24,788 nucleotides of DNA from an uncultured bacterium (GTDB lineage Bacteria > Patescibacteriota > Minisyncoccia > Phycocordibacterales > CAIZLB01): assembly GCA_903864515.1 (NCBI GenBank), contig CAIPFZ010000061.1:1-24788 (forward strand), read 5' to 3'. The position numbers and the translations under genes are program-made. Below are positions 1 to 7,427 of this stretch, piece by piece; position 1 is the first letter of the stretch, and each line of letters begins with the position of its first letter. Below the pieces are notes generated by a model. That model was given only the letters and a program-made list of their open reading frames with translations. It did no database searches and had not been told where the DNA came from.

Positions 1-80
1 AAAAATGTTAGATAATTAACTTAACTACATGTGCATCGTCGGCGCGTGTAACATTAAAAAAATAATTTAAATTAAATTTT

Positions 81-206
81 ATGGCAGCAAAGAAAAAGAC
101 AGCAACAAAGAAAGCAGCTCCAAAGAAAGCTGTGAAGAAAGTTGCAAAGAAGGCAGTTAAGAAAGCAGCTCCAAAGAAGAAAGTTGCAAAGAAAGGAAAG
201 AAATAA
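81..206 (+). CDS. Histone H1-like lysine/alanine-rich small protein
   Basis: A 41-codon ORF made almost only of Lys, Ala, Val, Pro and Thr, with the units KKAAPKK and VKKVAKK recurring twice. It has no acidic or aromatic residue. This is the composition of bacterial histone-H1/Hc1-like C-terminal tails, which bind DNA or RNA through charge, so a nucleoid-associated or RNA-binding role is inferred. A Rho-independent terminator follows 25 bases after the stop, which supports a real, separately transcribed gene. The start is preceded by an A/T-only leader with no Shine-Dalgarno, as elsewhere in this window. The codons alternate aag and aaa, so this is not simple triplet slippage. The ORF could instead be a short basic ribosome-associated protein; the exact function is unknown. 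Confidence 0.8.
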   Translation: MAAKKKTATKKAAPKKAVKKVAKKAVKKAAPKKKVAKKGKK

Positions 207-231
207 TTTGACGATTATTTCCCACTTTAAT

Positions 232-262
232 AAAAAACTCGCGCAAGCGGGCTTTTTATTTT
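232..262 (+). terminator. Rho-independent terminator of the H1-like gene
   Basis: A short GC stem, ctcgc with gcggg around a GCAA loop, is flanked by an A run upstream and a run of T (ctttttatttt) downstream. It sits 25 bases after the stop codon of the lysine-rich ORF and insulates it from secA. Confidence 0.75.
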
Positions 263-370
263 GATTATTTTTTTATACAAATTATTCTAGATATTAATTT
301 ACCAATAACCCTATCTGGGGGACATCTGTTATAACTGTGTTACACCCTTTATAGACTACTGTTTTTGTGC

Positions 371-384
371 TACCATAGCCTCCT
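371..384 (+). promoter_or_regulatory. Extended -10 promoter of secA, predicting a leaderless mRNA
   Basis: An extended -10 (TG-C-TACCAT, hexamer at 371-376) ends 8 bases before the secA ATG, so transcription should start at or next to the start codon. No convincing -35 is seen. Confidence 0.5.
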
Positions 385-2982
385 ATGAGCATTATATCTG
401 ATCTGTTTTCGGTATCGAAAAAGCAAGTTAAAAAGTACAGGAAGGTTGTAGAAATAATCAATGAATTAGAGCCTACAATTCAAGCCCTTTCTGATGCGGG
501 CCTAAAGGCAAAGACCTTAGAGTTTAGGGAGCGCCTTGCTACTGGCGCCACTCTTCAGGATATTCTACCTGAGGCTTTTGCTGTGGTGAGAGAAGCTTCT
601 CACAGAACTCTTGGTCAACGTCATTATGATGTGCAGTTGATTGGAGGAATGATTTTGCATGATGGAAACATTGCCGAAATGAAAACCGGAGAAGGAAAGA
701 CTTTGATGGCAACACTTGCAGTCTATTTAAATGCTGTTTCTCAAAAAGGAGTTCATGTTGTGACTGTGAATGATTATCTTGCAAGAAGAGATGCAACATG
801 GATGGGTCAGATTTATTATGCACTTGGATTATCAACTGGAGTAGTCAATGAGGGTGAGTCATATCTTTATGATCCGTCTGTGATACTAGAAACAAAAGGG
901 GGGGGTGAGGAAGAGAGATTGGAAAAAAAGGAAGATGAAGTTGGTGCGTTTAAAATTGTTTATGAACTACTTCAGCCAACAGATAAAAAAACAGCTTACA
1001 ATGCAGATATTACTTATGGAACAAATAATCAATTTGGTTTTGATTATTTGCGTGACAATCTAGAACAAAGACCAGAGGATTTGAGACAAAGAGAATTTAA
1101 TTATGCAATTGTTGATGAGGTTGACTCAATCTTAATTGATGAATCAAGAACTCCTTTAATTATTGCGTCTCCTTACGCTGATTCAGGAAATTTATATGTG
1201 ACTTTTGCTGAGATATCAAAAAAATTGGAAAAAGATGTTCATTATACTGTTGATGAGAAGTTTAGAACCATTTCTGTAACTGATGCAGGAATTGATGCGG
1301 CTGAAAAAGCACTTGGGGTAACAAATATATATAGTGAGGGAGGAGTTAAATATGTTCATCACATGGAAACTGCAATTAGAGCAAAGGCATTATTCCACAA
1401 GGACGTTGATTATATAGTAAAGGATGATGAAGTTATGATTGTAGATCCTTCAACAGGAAGATTACAGCCTGGAAGACGATGGTCTGAAGGTTTACATCAG
1501 GCGATTGAAGCCAAAGAAGGGGTAGAGATTAAGAAAGAATCAAGAACTTACGCTTCTATTACATTCCAAAATTATTTTAGAATGTATCCAAAGCTTGCCG
1601 GAATGACAGGAACTGGTCTTACAAGTCAGGAAGAATTTTTGAAGGTGTATGGACTTGATGTTATTGAAGTTCCAACTCACCGTACTATTGCGCGTGTAGA
1701 TAAGACAGACTTAATTTTTAGAACTGAACCTGCAAAATTTAGAGCAATTGCCAAGAAAATTAAAGAATTAAATAAAATAGGTCAACCTGTTCTTGTTGGT
1801 ACCGTTTCAATTGAAAAAAACCAACTCCTGTCAGATTTCTTGAAGAAAGAAGGTGTTCCTCATACACTACTTAATGCAAAACCAGAGTTTGCTGAGAAGG
1901 AAGGAGAAACAGTAGCTCAAGCAGGCAAGAAGGGGGCTGTAACGATAGCAACAAACATGGCTGGACGTGGAGTCGATATTAAACTAGGAGGCGCTCCTGG
2001 GTCAAAAGAGTTGTACGATGAAGTTAAGTCACTGGGCGGATTGTATATTATCGGAACAGAAAGACATGAAGCAAGAAGAATTGATAATCAGCTAAGAGGT
2101 AGAGCGGGAAGACAGGGAGATCCTGGAGAAACTCAATTCTACGTTTCTTTTGAAGATGATTTAATGAGAATCTTTGCTAATGATTTTCTCAAGAGTGCGT
2201 TAGATAAACTTGGTGTAGAAGAAGACCAGCCAATAGAAACAAGGATTGTCTCAAGACAGTTAGAAATGGCACAAAGAAAGATTGAAGGGATACACTTTGA
2301 TTCAAGAAAGCATACTCTACAATATGATGATGTTCTAAATCAACAGCGTACAAAAGTTTATGCAAGAAGAAAGAGAATTGTTCTTGCTACACCGGAAGAG
2401 GTGGAGGTTGAGCTTGATATGTTTTTGGCTGTTGCGACAGAAGAAGAAAAGACTTCTATAGAGAATAGACGTAAACAATTCAGAAGTGATGCAATAGCGA
2501 ATGGTTTTGCAGAAGCTGATGCGGATAAGCCATTCCTTTATACTGCAAGAAATATAATGTTGCAGACAATAGATTTGTTCTGGGTAGATCACTTGGAAAT
2601 GATGGAATATTTGCGTTCAAGTGTTTCTCTTCGTGCTTATGGCCAAAGAGACCCTCTTGTTGAATACAAGACCGAGGGACTTAGAATGTATAAAGATATG
2701 GAGAATGCTATCGCAAATGAAATTACAAGACTTGTGCAACTAGTGAGTGGTGAGATTGCTGTAAATAATAATCCTATTCAGACCGTGGGACTAAGGGCGG
2801 ATAATACATTGGGAGATCAGGCTAGTGCGGGTGCTATTGGACAAGGGGGGATTTATGCTGGAGACATGTCAAATGCAGCAAATTTTGTAAAAGCTAGTAC
2901 AAATCATGATGATAAGATTGGTAGAAATGATCCATGTCCATGTGGATCCGGAAAGAAATACAAGAAGTGTCACGGGCAATAG
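385..2982 (+). CDS. secA: Preprotein translocase ATPase SecA
   Basis: Motor ATPase that drives unfolded preproteins through SecYEG at the inner face of the membrane. The Walker A motif MKTGEGKT lies near residues 99-106, Walker B/DEAD (VDEVDSILIDESRTPL) near 243-258, and the helicase-like second domain carries TNMAGRGVDI and QLRGRAGRQGD. The C-terminus ends in the zinc/SecB-binding motif with Cys851, Cys853, Cys862 and His863. Length (865) is normal. Odd points: a charged, family-atypical insertion around residues 155-197 precedes ADITYGTNN, and its Gly codons form a run of eight G (898-905). The gene is transcribed from its own predicted leaderless promoter, and no Shine-Dalgarno is present. 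It is not in an obvious operon with its neighbours. The identification is essentially certain. Confidence 0.98.
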   Translation: MSIISDLFSVSKKQVKKYRKVVEIINELEPTIQALSDAGLKAKTLEFRERLATGATLQDILPEAFAVVREASHRTLGQRHYDVQLIGGMILHDGNIAEMKTGEGKTLMATLAVYLNAVSQKGVHVVTVNDYLARRDATWMGQIYYALGLSTGVVNEGESYLYDPSVILETKGGGEEERLEKKEDEVGAFKIVYELLQPTDKKTAYNADITYGTNNQFGFDYLRDNLEQRPEDLRQREFNYAIVDEVDSILIDESRTPLIIASPYADSGNLYVTFAEISKKLEKDVHYTVDEKFRTISVTDAGIDAAEKALGVTNIYSEGGVKYVHHMETAIRAKALFHKDVDYIVKDDEVMIVDPSTGRLQPGRRWSEGLHQAIEAKEGVEIKKESRTYASITFQNYFRMYPKLAGMTGTGLTSQEEFLKVYGLDVIEVPTHRTIARVDKTDLIFRTEPAKFRAIAKKIKELNKIGQPVLVGTVSIEKNQLLSDFLKKEGVPHTLLNAKPEFAEKEGETVAQAGKKGAVTIATNMAGRGVDIKLGGAPGSKELYDEVKSLGGLYIIGTERHEARRIDNQLRGRAGRQGDPGETQFYVSFEDDLMRIFANDFLKSALDKLGVEEDQPIETRIVSRQLEMAQRKIEGIHFDSRKHTLQYDDVLNQQRTKVYARRKRIVLATPEEVEVELDMFLAVATEEEKTSIENRRKQFRSDAIANGFAEADADKPFLYTARNIMLQTIDLFWVDHLEMMEYLRSSVSLRAYGQRDPLVEYKTEGLRMYKDMENAIANEITRLVQLVSGEIAVNNNPIQTVGLRADNTLGDQASAGAIGQGGIYAGDMSNAANFVKASTNHDDKIGRNDPCPCGSGKKYKKCHGQ

Positions 2983-3009
2983 AATAATTCGGTATTTAAA
3001 CTTCCGTGG

Positions 3010-3023
3010 TACAATATATCTCT
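3010..3023 (+). promoter_or_regulatory. Extended -10 of the cytochrome b5-domain gene; decides its start
   Basis: TGG-TACAAT (hexamer 3010-3015) ends 8 bases before ATG 3024. A GTG start at 3006 would lie inside this promoter, so ATG 3024 is chosen. Confidence 0.55.
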
Positions 3024-3473
3024 ATGTCAAAAAAAATAATATCATTTGTAATATTTATAGTTTTAATCGTAATAATTTTTATCAGTTCATCTTTATTTTC
3101 TAATCTTGGTAAAGATGATTTACCTGTGTTTGCTAATCCATCTGATACAACAAAAAGTTCTTCAACTGAATCTCAAGCTTCTTCATCTAGTTCTGCTAAA
3201 GTAGATGCAAATACAGCTGTAACACAAAGTACTCCAGTTGGAATAACTATGGTTGATGTACAAAAGCATAATTCAGGATCGAGTTGTTGGACAGTTGTTA
3301 ATGGGGGCGTCTATGATTTAACAAGCTTTACTTCTAAACACCCAGGTGGAAAAAATGCAATTCTAGATCTCTGTGGAGTGGATGGTACTTCAGCTTTTAT
3401 GGATCAACATGGTAATCAAAAGCGTCCAAACAATGAATTAACAGGTTTGAAAATAGGTGATTTAACAAAATAA
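3024..3473 (+). CDS. Membrane-anchored cytochrome b5-like heme-binding protein
   Basis: A 149-residue protein with one N-terminal hydrophobic segment (about residues 5-25), a Ser/Thr/Ala-rich linker (about 36-70) and a C-terminal cytochrome b5 domain. The domain shows the axial-ligand motif HPGG (His106), preceded by VYDLTSF, and a second candidate ligand His129 in DQHG. These are the two heme-iron ligands of the b5 fold. By topology the heme domain should face outside, tethered to the membrane. It is followed after 4 bases by a DoxX-like membrane protein, so the two are probably co-transcribed and may form a small redox unit. That partnership is inferred. The domain call is strong; electron donor and acceptor are unknown. 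Two Cys in the domain (88 and 117) could form a disulfide. Confidence 0.85.
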   Translation: MSKKIISFVIFIVLIVIIFISSSLFSNLGKDDLPVFANPSDTTKSSSTESQASSSSSAKVDANTAVTQSTPVGITMVDVQKHNSGSSCWTVVNGGVYDLTSFTSKHPGGKNAILDLCGVDGTSAFMDQHGNQKRPNNELTGLKIGDLTK

Positions 3474-3477
3474 ACTT

Positions 3478-3876
3478 ATGAATAAATATTCAGCTACAGT
3501 TTTGAGAATTGGTATTGCTCTTGTGTTTCTTTGGTTCGGTACACAGCAAATAATTGATCCAAGTGTATGGACATCATATATTCCTGAGGGAATAGTTGGA
3601 ATATTCTCCTTGAGTGCTGTGAAGCTGGTGTATTTAAATGGACTTTTTGAAATAATTTTTGCATCAGCTCTTCTGTTGGGGTATTTTACTAGATTTTCAG
3701 CACTTCTTTTGGCATTACATATGCTTGATATTACGTACATCGTAGGTTTTGACGCTATTGGAGTTAGAGATTTTGGACTAGCTGTTGCAACTATCGTAAT
3801 CTTTATGCAAGGTGCTGATAAATTTTCTCTAGATTATTATCGTATGAACCTCTCGGGAGGGAAGAATGATGAGTAG
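3478..3876 (+). CDS. DoxX-like small integral membrane protein
   Basis: A 132-residue protein with about four hydrophobic segments (roughly residues 7-24, 40-68, 71-92 and 97-112). The N-terminal pattern LRIGIALVFLWFGTQQIIDPSVW, together with ...LGYFTRFSALLLALHM, resembles the DoxX/DoxD-like membrane family linked to redox and thiosulfate or quinone chemistry. Subfamily assignment is tentative. It starts 4 bases after the cytochrome b5 gene without a Shine-Dalgarno, suggesting one transcript and coupled translation. The C-terminal tail is short and charged. It could also be an uncharacterised four-helix membrane protein; no catalytic residues can be named. Confidence 0.65.
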   Translation: MNKYSATVLRIGIALVFLWFGTQQIIDPSVWTSYIPEGIVGIFSLSAVKLVYLNGLFEIIFASALLLGYFTRFSALLLALHMLDITYIVGFDAIGVRDFGLAVATIVIFMQGADKFSLDYYRMNLSGGKNDE

Positions 3877-3960
3877 GTTACGGACAAAGTAAGGATAGCT
3901 GATGAATCTGGACTTTTCTAATATTTGTTGCGTATCTGTTACCTTAGCTTAAATTTACTG

Positions 3961-3974
3961 TATAATACCTGTAT
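3961..3974 (+). promoter_or_regulatory. Consensus extended -10 of the PerM-like gene
   Basis: CTG followed directly by TATAAT (3961-3966). The hexamer ends 8 bases before ATG 3975, so the transcript is predicted to be leaderless. Confidence 0.6.
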
Positions 3975-5024
3975 ATGAATAATAAATCACAAATATTCTT
4001 TGGCGTAGCTTTGGCAATCATGTTTGTTTTGTCAGTTATGGTTCTATCGCCATTTTTAATAACATTATCCTTGTCTATTATAGTTTCAATGCTGTTGTAT
4101 CCTTTGCATAAAAGACTTTCAAAGTTCCTTTGGAAAAGTAATTCATTGGGTGCAATTGCGACAATAATTCTATTCTACATGGTTATTCTTGTTCCAATTT
4201 CTCTCATTTCATTTCAAATATTTTTGGAGGCACAGGGAGTATATAGCTCATACGCATCGTCTAACGTACTAGAAGTATCAAGTGTTTCTAGTTTGAATGA
4301 TGTGATAAATAGTAACCTTAAAAAAATAGTTCCAGAATCCATAATACCTAATGTTGATATTCGTCTAGAGAAATACATTGGAGGTTCAACTTCATGGATT
4401 GCTTCTAATCTTGGGGCATTCTTTTCTGGCACATTTGATGTGTTCTTGAAAATATTAATAATGACAATCGCTATGTTCTTCTTGCTTAAAGATGGAGAGA
4501 AGTTTCAAAGAGATATTAAGGATTTAATTCCAGTTTCATCTGATGCATATGATTATCTAGCTAAGACAATAAAGTCTTCTATCAACTTTGTCGTATTCGG
4601 ATCGTTAATCATTGCAGCTGTCCAGGGTATTATTTCTGGAATTGGTTTTCTTATTTTCGATATTCCAAACGCAACACTTTGGGGAACTGTAGCTGCTCTA
4701 GCTTCCTTTATTCCCGGCTTTGGAACAGGAGCTGTGTTTATACCTATAATAATATATGCCTTCTTGTATGGAACAACGTTCCAAGCTATTGGATTGTTGC
4801 TTTGGGCTGTGATATTTGTTAATGCAGTAGATAATTTACTTAGACCTGTTGTAATGCAAAAATCAATTAATATTCATCCATTGTTTGTCCTATTCTCAGT
4901 CTTGGGCGGTATTAGTTTTATTGGTCCGGCTGGGTTTATATTAGGGCCATTAATTCTAAGTCTGCTATTTGCTATGGTGAAGGTTTATAAAATGAAGGAG
5001 ATATCAATTTCTAAAGAAAGTTAA
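3975..5024 (+). CDS. PerM / AI-2E family transporter-like membrane protein
   Basis: A 349-residue polytopic protein. Hydrophobic helices lie at about residues 6-40 (two), 58-82, 150-172, 205-232, 235-262, 265-290 and 300-340, with a soluble stretch around 85-145. The arrangement and the conserved C-terminal half (DNLLRPVVMQ, then LGGISFIGPAGFILGPL) are those of the AI-2E transporter/PerM (UPF0118) family. Members have been tied to autoinducer-2 or ion export, but the substrate here cannot be read from sequence. The gene is followed after 7 bases by the MYG1-family gene and is probably co-transcribed with it. A predicted leaderless promoter lies directly upstream. Confidence 0.88.
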   Translation: MNNKSQIFFGVALAIMFVLSVMVLSPFLITLSLSIIVSMLLYPLHKRLSKFLWKSNSLGAIATIILFYMVILVPISLISFQIFLEAQGVYSSYASSNVLEVSSVSSLNDVINSNLKKIVPESIIPNVDIRLEKYIGGSTSWIASNLGAFFSGTFDVFLKILIMTIAMFFLLKDGEKFQRDIKDLIPVSSDAYDYLAKTIKSSINFVVFGSLIIAAVQGIISGIGFLIFDIPNATLWGTVAALASFIPGFGTGAVFIPIIIYAFLYGTTFQAIGLLLWAVIFVNAVDNLLRPVVMQKSINIHPLFVLFSVLGGISFIGPAGFILGPLILSLLFAMVKVYKMKEISISKES

Positions 5025-5031
5025 AATAATT

Positions 5032-6132
5032 ATGAAGAAAACGTTAAACAATATAAAGAAAACAATAATACACAAAACAAAAAATATAGTTAATCTTGAA
5101 ACCGGTAAGGCGGGTGGAAAAGAGGCTGGCCATGTTTTGCTTGTAACGCACGGATCAAACTTTCATCCTGATGATGTATTCGCTACAGCTACTGCTCTTT
5201 TGTATTATGGAGTAGATAAGACTGGTTTGGGACAATTTCTTCATGGATACAATGAGATAAAAGAAAGACATAGTGGAGAGTTTGTTAGAGTTGTAAGAAC
5301 TCTAGATAAAAAAGTGATGGATAAGGCTACTGTTTTGATGGATATTGGAAGAGAGTATGATGAGAAAAGAGACAGATTTGACCATCATCAAGAGGGTGGG
5401 GCAGGAAAAAGAGAAGAAGGAACTCCTTATGCTTCATTTGGATTGGTTTGGAAAAAGTTTGGAAAAAAAATTATAGGTAATGCGGAGGTATCAGAATATG
5501 TTGATAAGATGTTGGTTAAACAAATTGACGCAATGGATAATGGAATTGGAATTGCAAAAAGTTTATTTCCTGATGGAACACAACCACTACTCTTTGAGGA
5601 ATTGATAAACTTAGATTGCGATCTTGTTTATAGCTTGGGACTTACTCCTCAGGAGATGAGTAAGGTTTTTGATAAGACATTCTTTAAATTAATTCCAATT
5701 GCGCAGAAGATGATTATTCTAACTGCACTTAAAGGTTTTGCTTTGATTGAGGCAGATAAGAAGCTCGAGCATCTCTATAACAAGATGACAGACAAGAGGA
5801 TAATTATAATGGATAAAAAATTACCATTTAGACTTGCTGGTTATAAGGAGGTTTTATTTTCAGTATATCCATCAACTAGAGGTGGATGGAATGCTCAGGT
5901 GGTTCAAATTGCTGAAGGTTTTTATGATTCTAGAACTCATTTTCCATCAACTTGGGGAGGTAAGACACCAGAAGAATTACAGAAGATAACAGGCGTGTCA
6001 GATGCAGAATTTTGCCACATTGGTAGATGGTTAGTTTCAGCAGGAAGTAAGGAGGGAGTATTGAAAATGGTTCAATTGGCATTAAAAGAGATAGAAGAAG
6101 GCCGCGAAACTATCAAAATGACACTAAGCTAG
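5032..6132 (+). CDS. MYG1 family (UPF0160) metal-dependent hydrolase
   Basis: A 366-residue protein of the MYG1/UPF0160 family, relatives of DHH phosphoesterases. Key motifs: VTHGSNFHPDDVFATA near residues 38-53, corresponding to the family's THxGxFHxDE metal site; a VRT segment near 87; MDIGREYD near 103; and FDHHQ near 115. A second conserved block lies near residues 275-300 (YPSTRGGWNAQVV), and HFPSTWGG and FCHIGRWL follow. The eukaryotic relative is a 3'-5' RNA exonuclease, so RNA processing is possible here, but this is transfer by homology. The N-terminus has a short basic extension (about residues 1-20, many Lys). It starts 7 bases after the PerM-like gene without a Shine-Dalgarno, consistent with an operon. 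Confidence 0.85.
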   Translation: MKKTLNNIKKTIIHKTKNIVNLETGKAGGKEAGHVLLVTHGSNFHPDDVFATATALLYYGVDKTGLGQFLHGYNEIKERHSGEFVRVVRTLDKKVMDKATVLMDIGREYDEKRDRFDHHQEGGAGKREEGTPYASFGLVWKKFGKKIIGNAEVSEYVDKMLVKQIDAMDNGIGIAKSLFPDGTQPLLFEELINLDCDLVYSLGLTPQEMSKVFDKTFFKLIPIAQKMIILTALKGFALIEADKKLEHLYNKMTDKRIIIMDKKLPFRLAGYKEVLFSVYPSTRGGWNAQVVQIAEGFYDSRTHFPSTWGGKTPEELQKITGVSDAEFCHIGRWLVSAGSKEGVLKMVQLALKEIEEGRETIKMTLS

Positions 6133-6257
6133 GGATATCTTATAAAATTCAGTAATAAGTCTCTTTATATGCCTAAACTAGTAAAAAAGGTGGAGTATTG
6201 GCCATTCTGTGGTAGGATTACCACTAATAGGTAACATTTAGCTAAATTTAAAACAAA

Positions 6258-6267
6258 TACAATATAT
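6258..6267 (+). promoter_or_regulatory. Possible -10 box upstream of obg
   Basis: TACAAT at 6258-6263 ends 4 bases before ATG 6268. The 135-base gap after the MYG1-family gene (6133-6267) otherwise holds only a 5-bp inverted repeat, TGGTA with TACCA near 6209-6222. Confidence 0.35.
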
Positions 6268-7281
6268 ATGGCATTTATAGATGAGATGACAATTAGGATT
6301 AAGGCTGGAAATGGAGGGGACGGTGTTGTTAGGTGGTTGCATGAGAAATTCAAGGAATTTGGCGGTCCTTCTGGTGGAAACGGAGGAAAGGGAGGTCATG
6401 TATATGCAAAGGCTGTTCGTGATACATGGTTACTTTCTCGATATCGTCACACAAAAGAATTTGTTGCAGAAAACGGACAACATGGTGGGGGTAGGAGCAT
6501 GCACGGAGCAAATGGAGGGGATCTTTTTATTGAAGTTCCTGTTGGAACAATTTTAACAAACCTAGAAACAGGTGAGGTCTTTAGACTAGATCAAGAAGGA
6601 CAAGAGACAATGATTCTCAAGGGTGGAAATGGTGGTCTTGGAAATGAAAATTTTAAATCATCAACTAATCAAACTCCAGAGGAGCATACTTTAGGAAAAG
6701 CAGGGGAGGAAGGTAACTTTCATATTGAAGTTGAGATTATTGCTAGTGCTGGTCTTATTGGTCTTCCTAATGCTGGTAAGTCATCACTTCTAAATGCTTT
6801 AACTAGAGCTGAGGCTAAAGTTGGAGCATATCAATTCACAACACTTGAACCAAATCTTGGAGATTTGTACGGTCATATTCTTGCAGATATCCCTGGTCTT
6901 ATTGAAGGAGCGGGAGAAGGAAAGGGGCTTGGACATAAATTCTTGAGACATGTTAAGAGAACTAAGATGCTACTTCATTGTATTTCAATTGAAAATGAAA
7001 TTGAATCAAAGGGTGGAAAAGAAGGGGGAATTGAGGAAATTTATAATACAATCAGAGCCGAGCTTGAAACTTTTGATGAAGAATTGGCAACTAAAGAGGA
7101 AATAATTTTGTTCACTAAATCAGACCTACTTGAACCAGGGGAGGCAAAGAAGATTGCAGATAAATTTATGAAGAGTAAATTTGGAGCGGAAGTGAGTAAC
7201 AAAAAATACTTCGTTGTTTCTGTATATGACATGGATGCAATTAAGAATTTGTCCGATGAGTTGGTGAAGATTTTGGGATAA
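6268..7281 (+). CDS. obg: GTPase Obg (CgtA), lacking the C-terminal OCT domain
   Basis: A ribosome-associated GTPase acting in large-subunit assembly. The N-terminal glycine-rich Obg fold (residues 1-155, many GGNGG repeats) is followed by a G domain: G1 GLPNAGKSS at 165-173, switch I Thr near 191-192, G3 DIPG at 207-210, and a G4 at 283-286 that reads TKSD rather than the usual NKxD. G5 would be near VVSVYD. At 337 residues it ends soon after the G domain and lacks the OCT domain of many homologues. The start is supported by the conserved F(I/V)DE opening. It stands between a 135-base gap and the Fic regulatory region, so is probably monocistronic. Confidence 0.95.
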   Translation: MAFIDEMTIRIKAGNGGDGVVRWLHEKFKEFGGPSGGNGGKGGHVYAKAVRDTWLLSRYRHTKEFVAENGQHGGGRSMHGANGGDLFIEVPVGTILTNLETGEVFRLDQEGQETMILKGGNGGLGNENFKSSTNQTPEEHTLGKAGEEGNFHIEVEIIASAGLIGLPNAGKSSLLNALTRAEAKVGAYQFTTLEPNLGDLYGHILADIPGLIEGAGEGKGLGHKFLRHVKRTKMLLHCISIENEIESKGGKEGGIEEIYNTIRAELETFDEELATKEEIILFTKSDLLEPGEAKKIADKFMKSKFGAEVSNKKYFVVSVYDMDAIKNLSDELVKILG

Positions 7282-7350
7282 TACGTCTATCTTATCTACA
7301 AAAAATCATTTCCACTTGACACATTCAAACATAAGCTTGCTTTTCTTAAC

Positions 7351-7382
7351 ATCGGATAGTATGATATATGAACCTATCCGAT
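7351..7382 (+). promoter_or_regulatory. Inverted repeat over the fic promoter (candidate operator)
   Basis: Two perfect 9-base arms, atcggatag (7351-7359) and ctatccgat (7374-7382), are separated by 14 bases. They bracket a -10-like TATGAT (7360-7365) with TTGCTT at 7338-7343 as possible -35. An arm on each side of the -10 and start site is typical of an operator for a dimeric repressor. As RNA it could also form a hairpin. Confidence 0.5.
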
Positions 7383-7427
7383 ATTAGTAGATTTATAAGA
7401 CTTTATAAAAAATACCATGAAAAATGA
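7368..7427 (+). CDS. 19-codon leader ORF overlapping the fic start
   Basis: ATG 7368 opens a 19-residue ORF (MNLSDISRFIRLYKKYHEK) whose TGA at 7425-7427 lies just inside fic, overlapping its ATG (7417) by 11 bases in another frame. Ribosomes ending here could reinitiate at fic, which has no Shine-Dalgarno. The ORF is short and coding is not proven; it may be chance or a coupling device. Confidence 0.35.
   Translation: MNLSDISRFIRLYKKYHEK

Noticed and set aside
539..835. Long minus-strand ORFs across secA, gatB, gap, purM-like and other genes
   Set aside because: They are antisense shadows of firmly identified genes, with no family motifs or regulatory signals of their own.
3006..3473. Cytochrome b5-domain ORF starting at GTG 3006
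   Set aside because: The GTG and next codons are the extended -10 promoter (TGGTACAAT). ATG 3024 gives a normal membrane anchor start.
7316..7321. Perfect TTGACA as -35 of fic
   Set aside because: It is 38 bases from the likely -10, and no good -10 lies 16-18 bases downstream of it.
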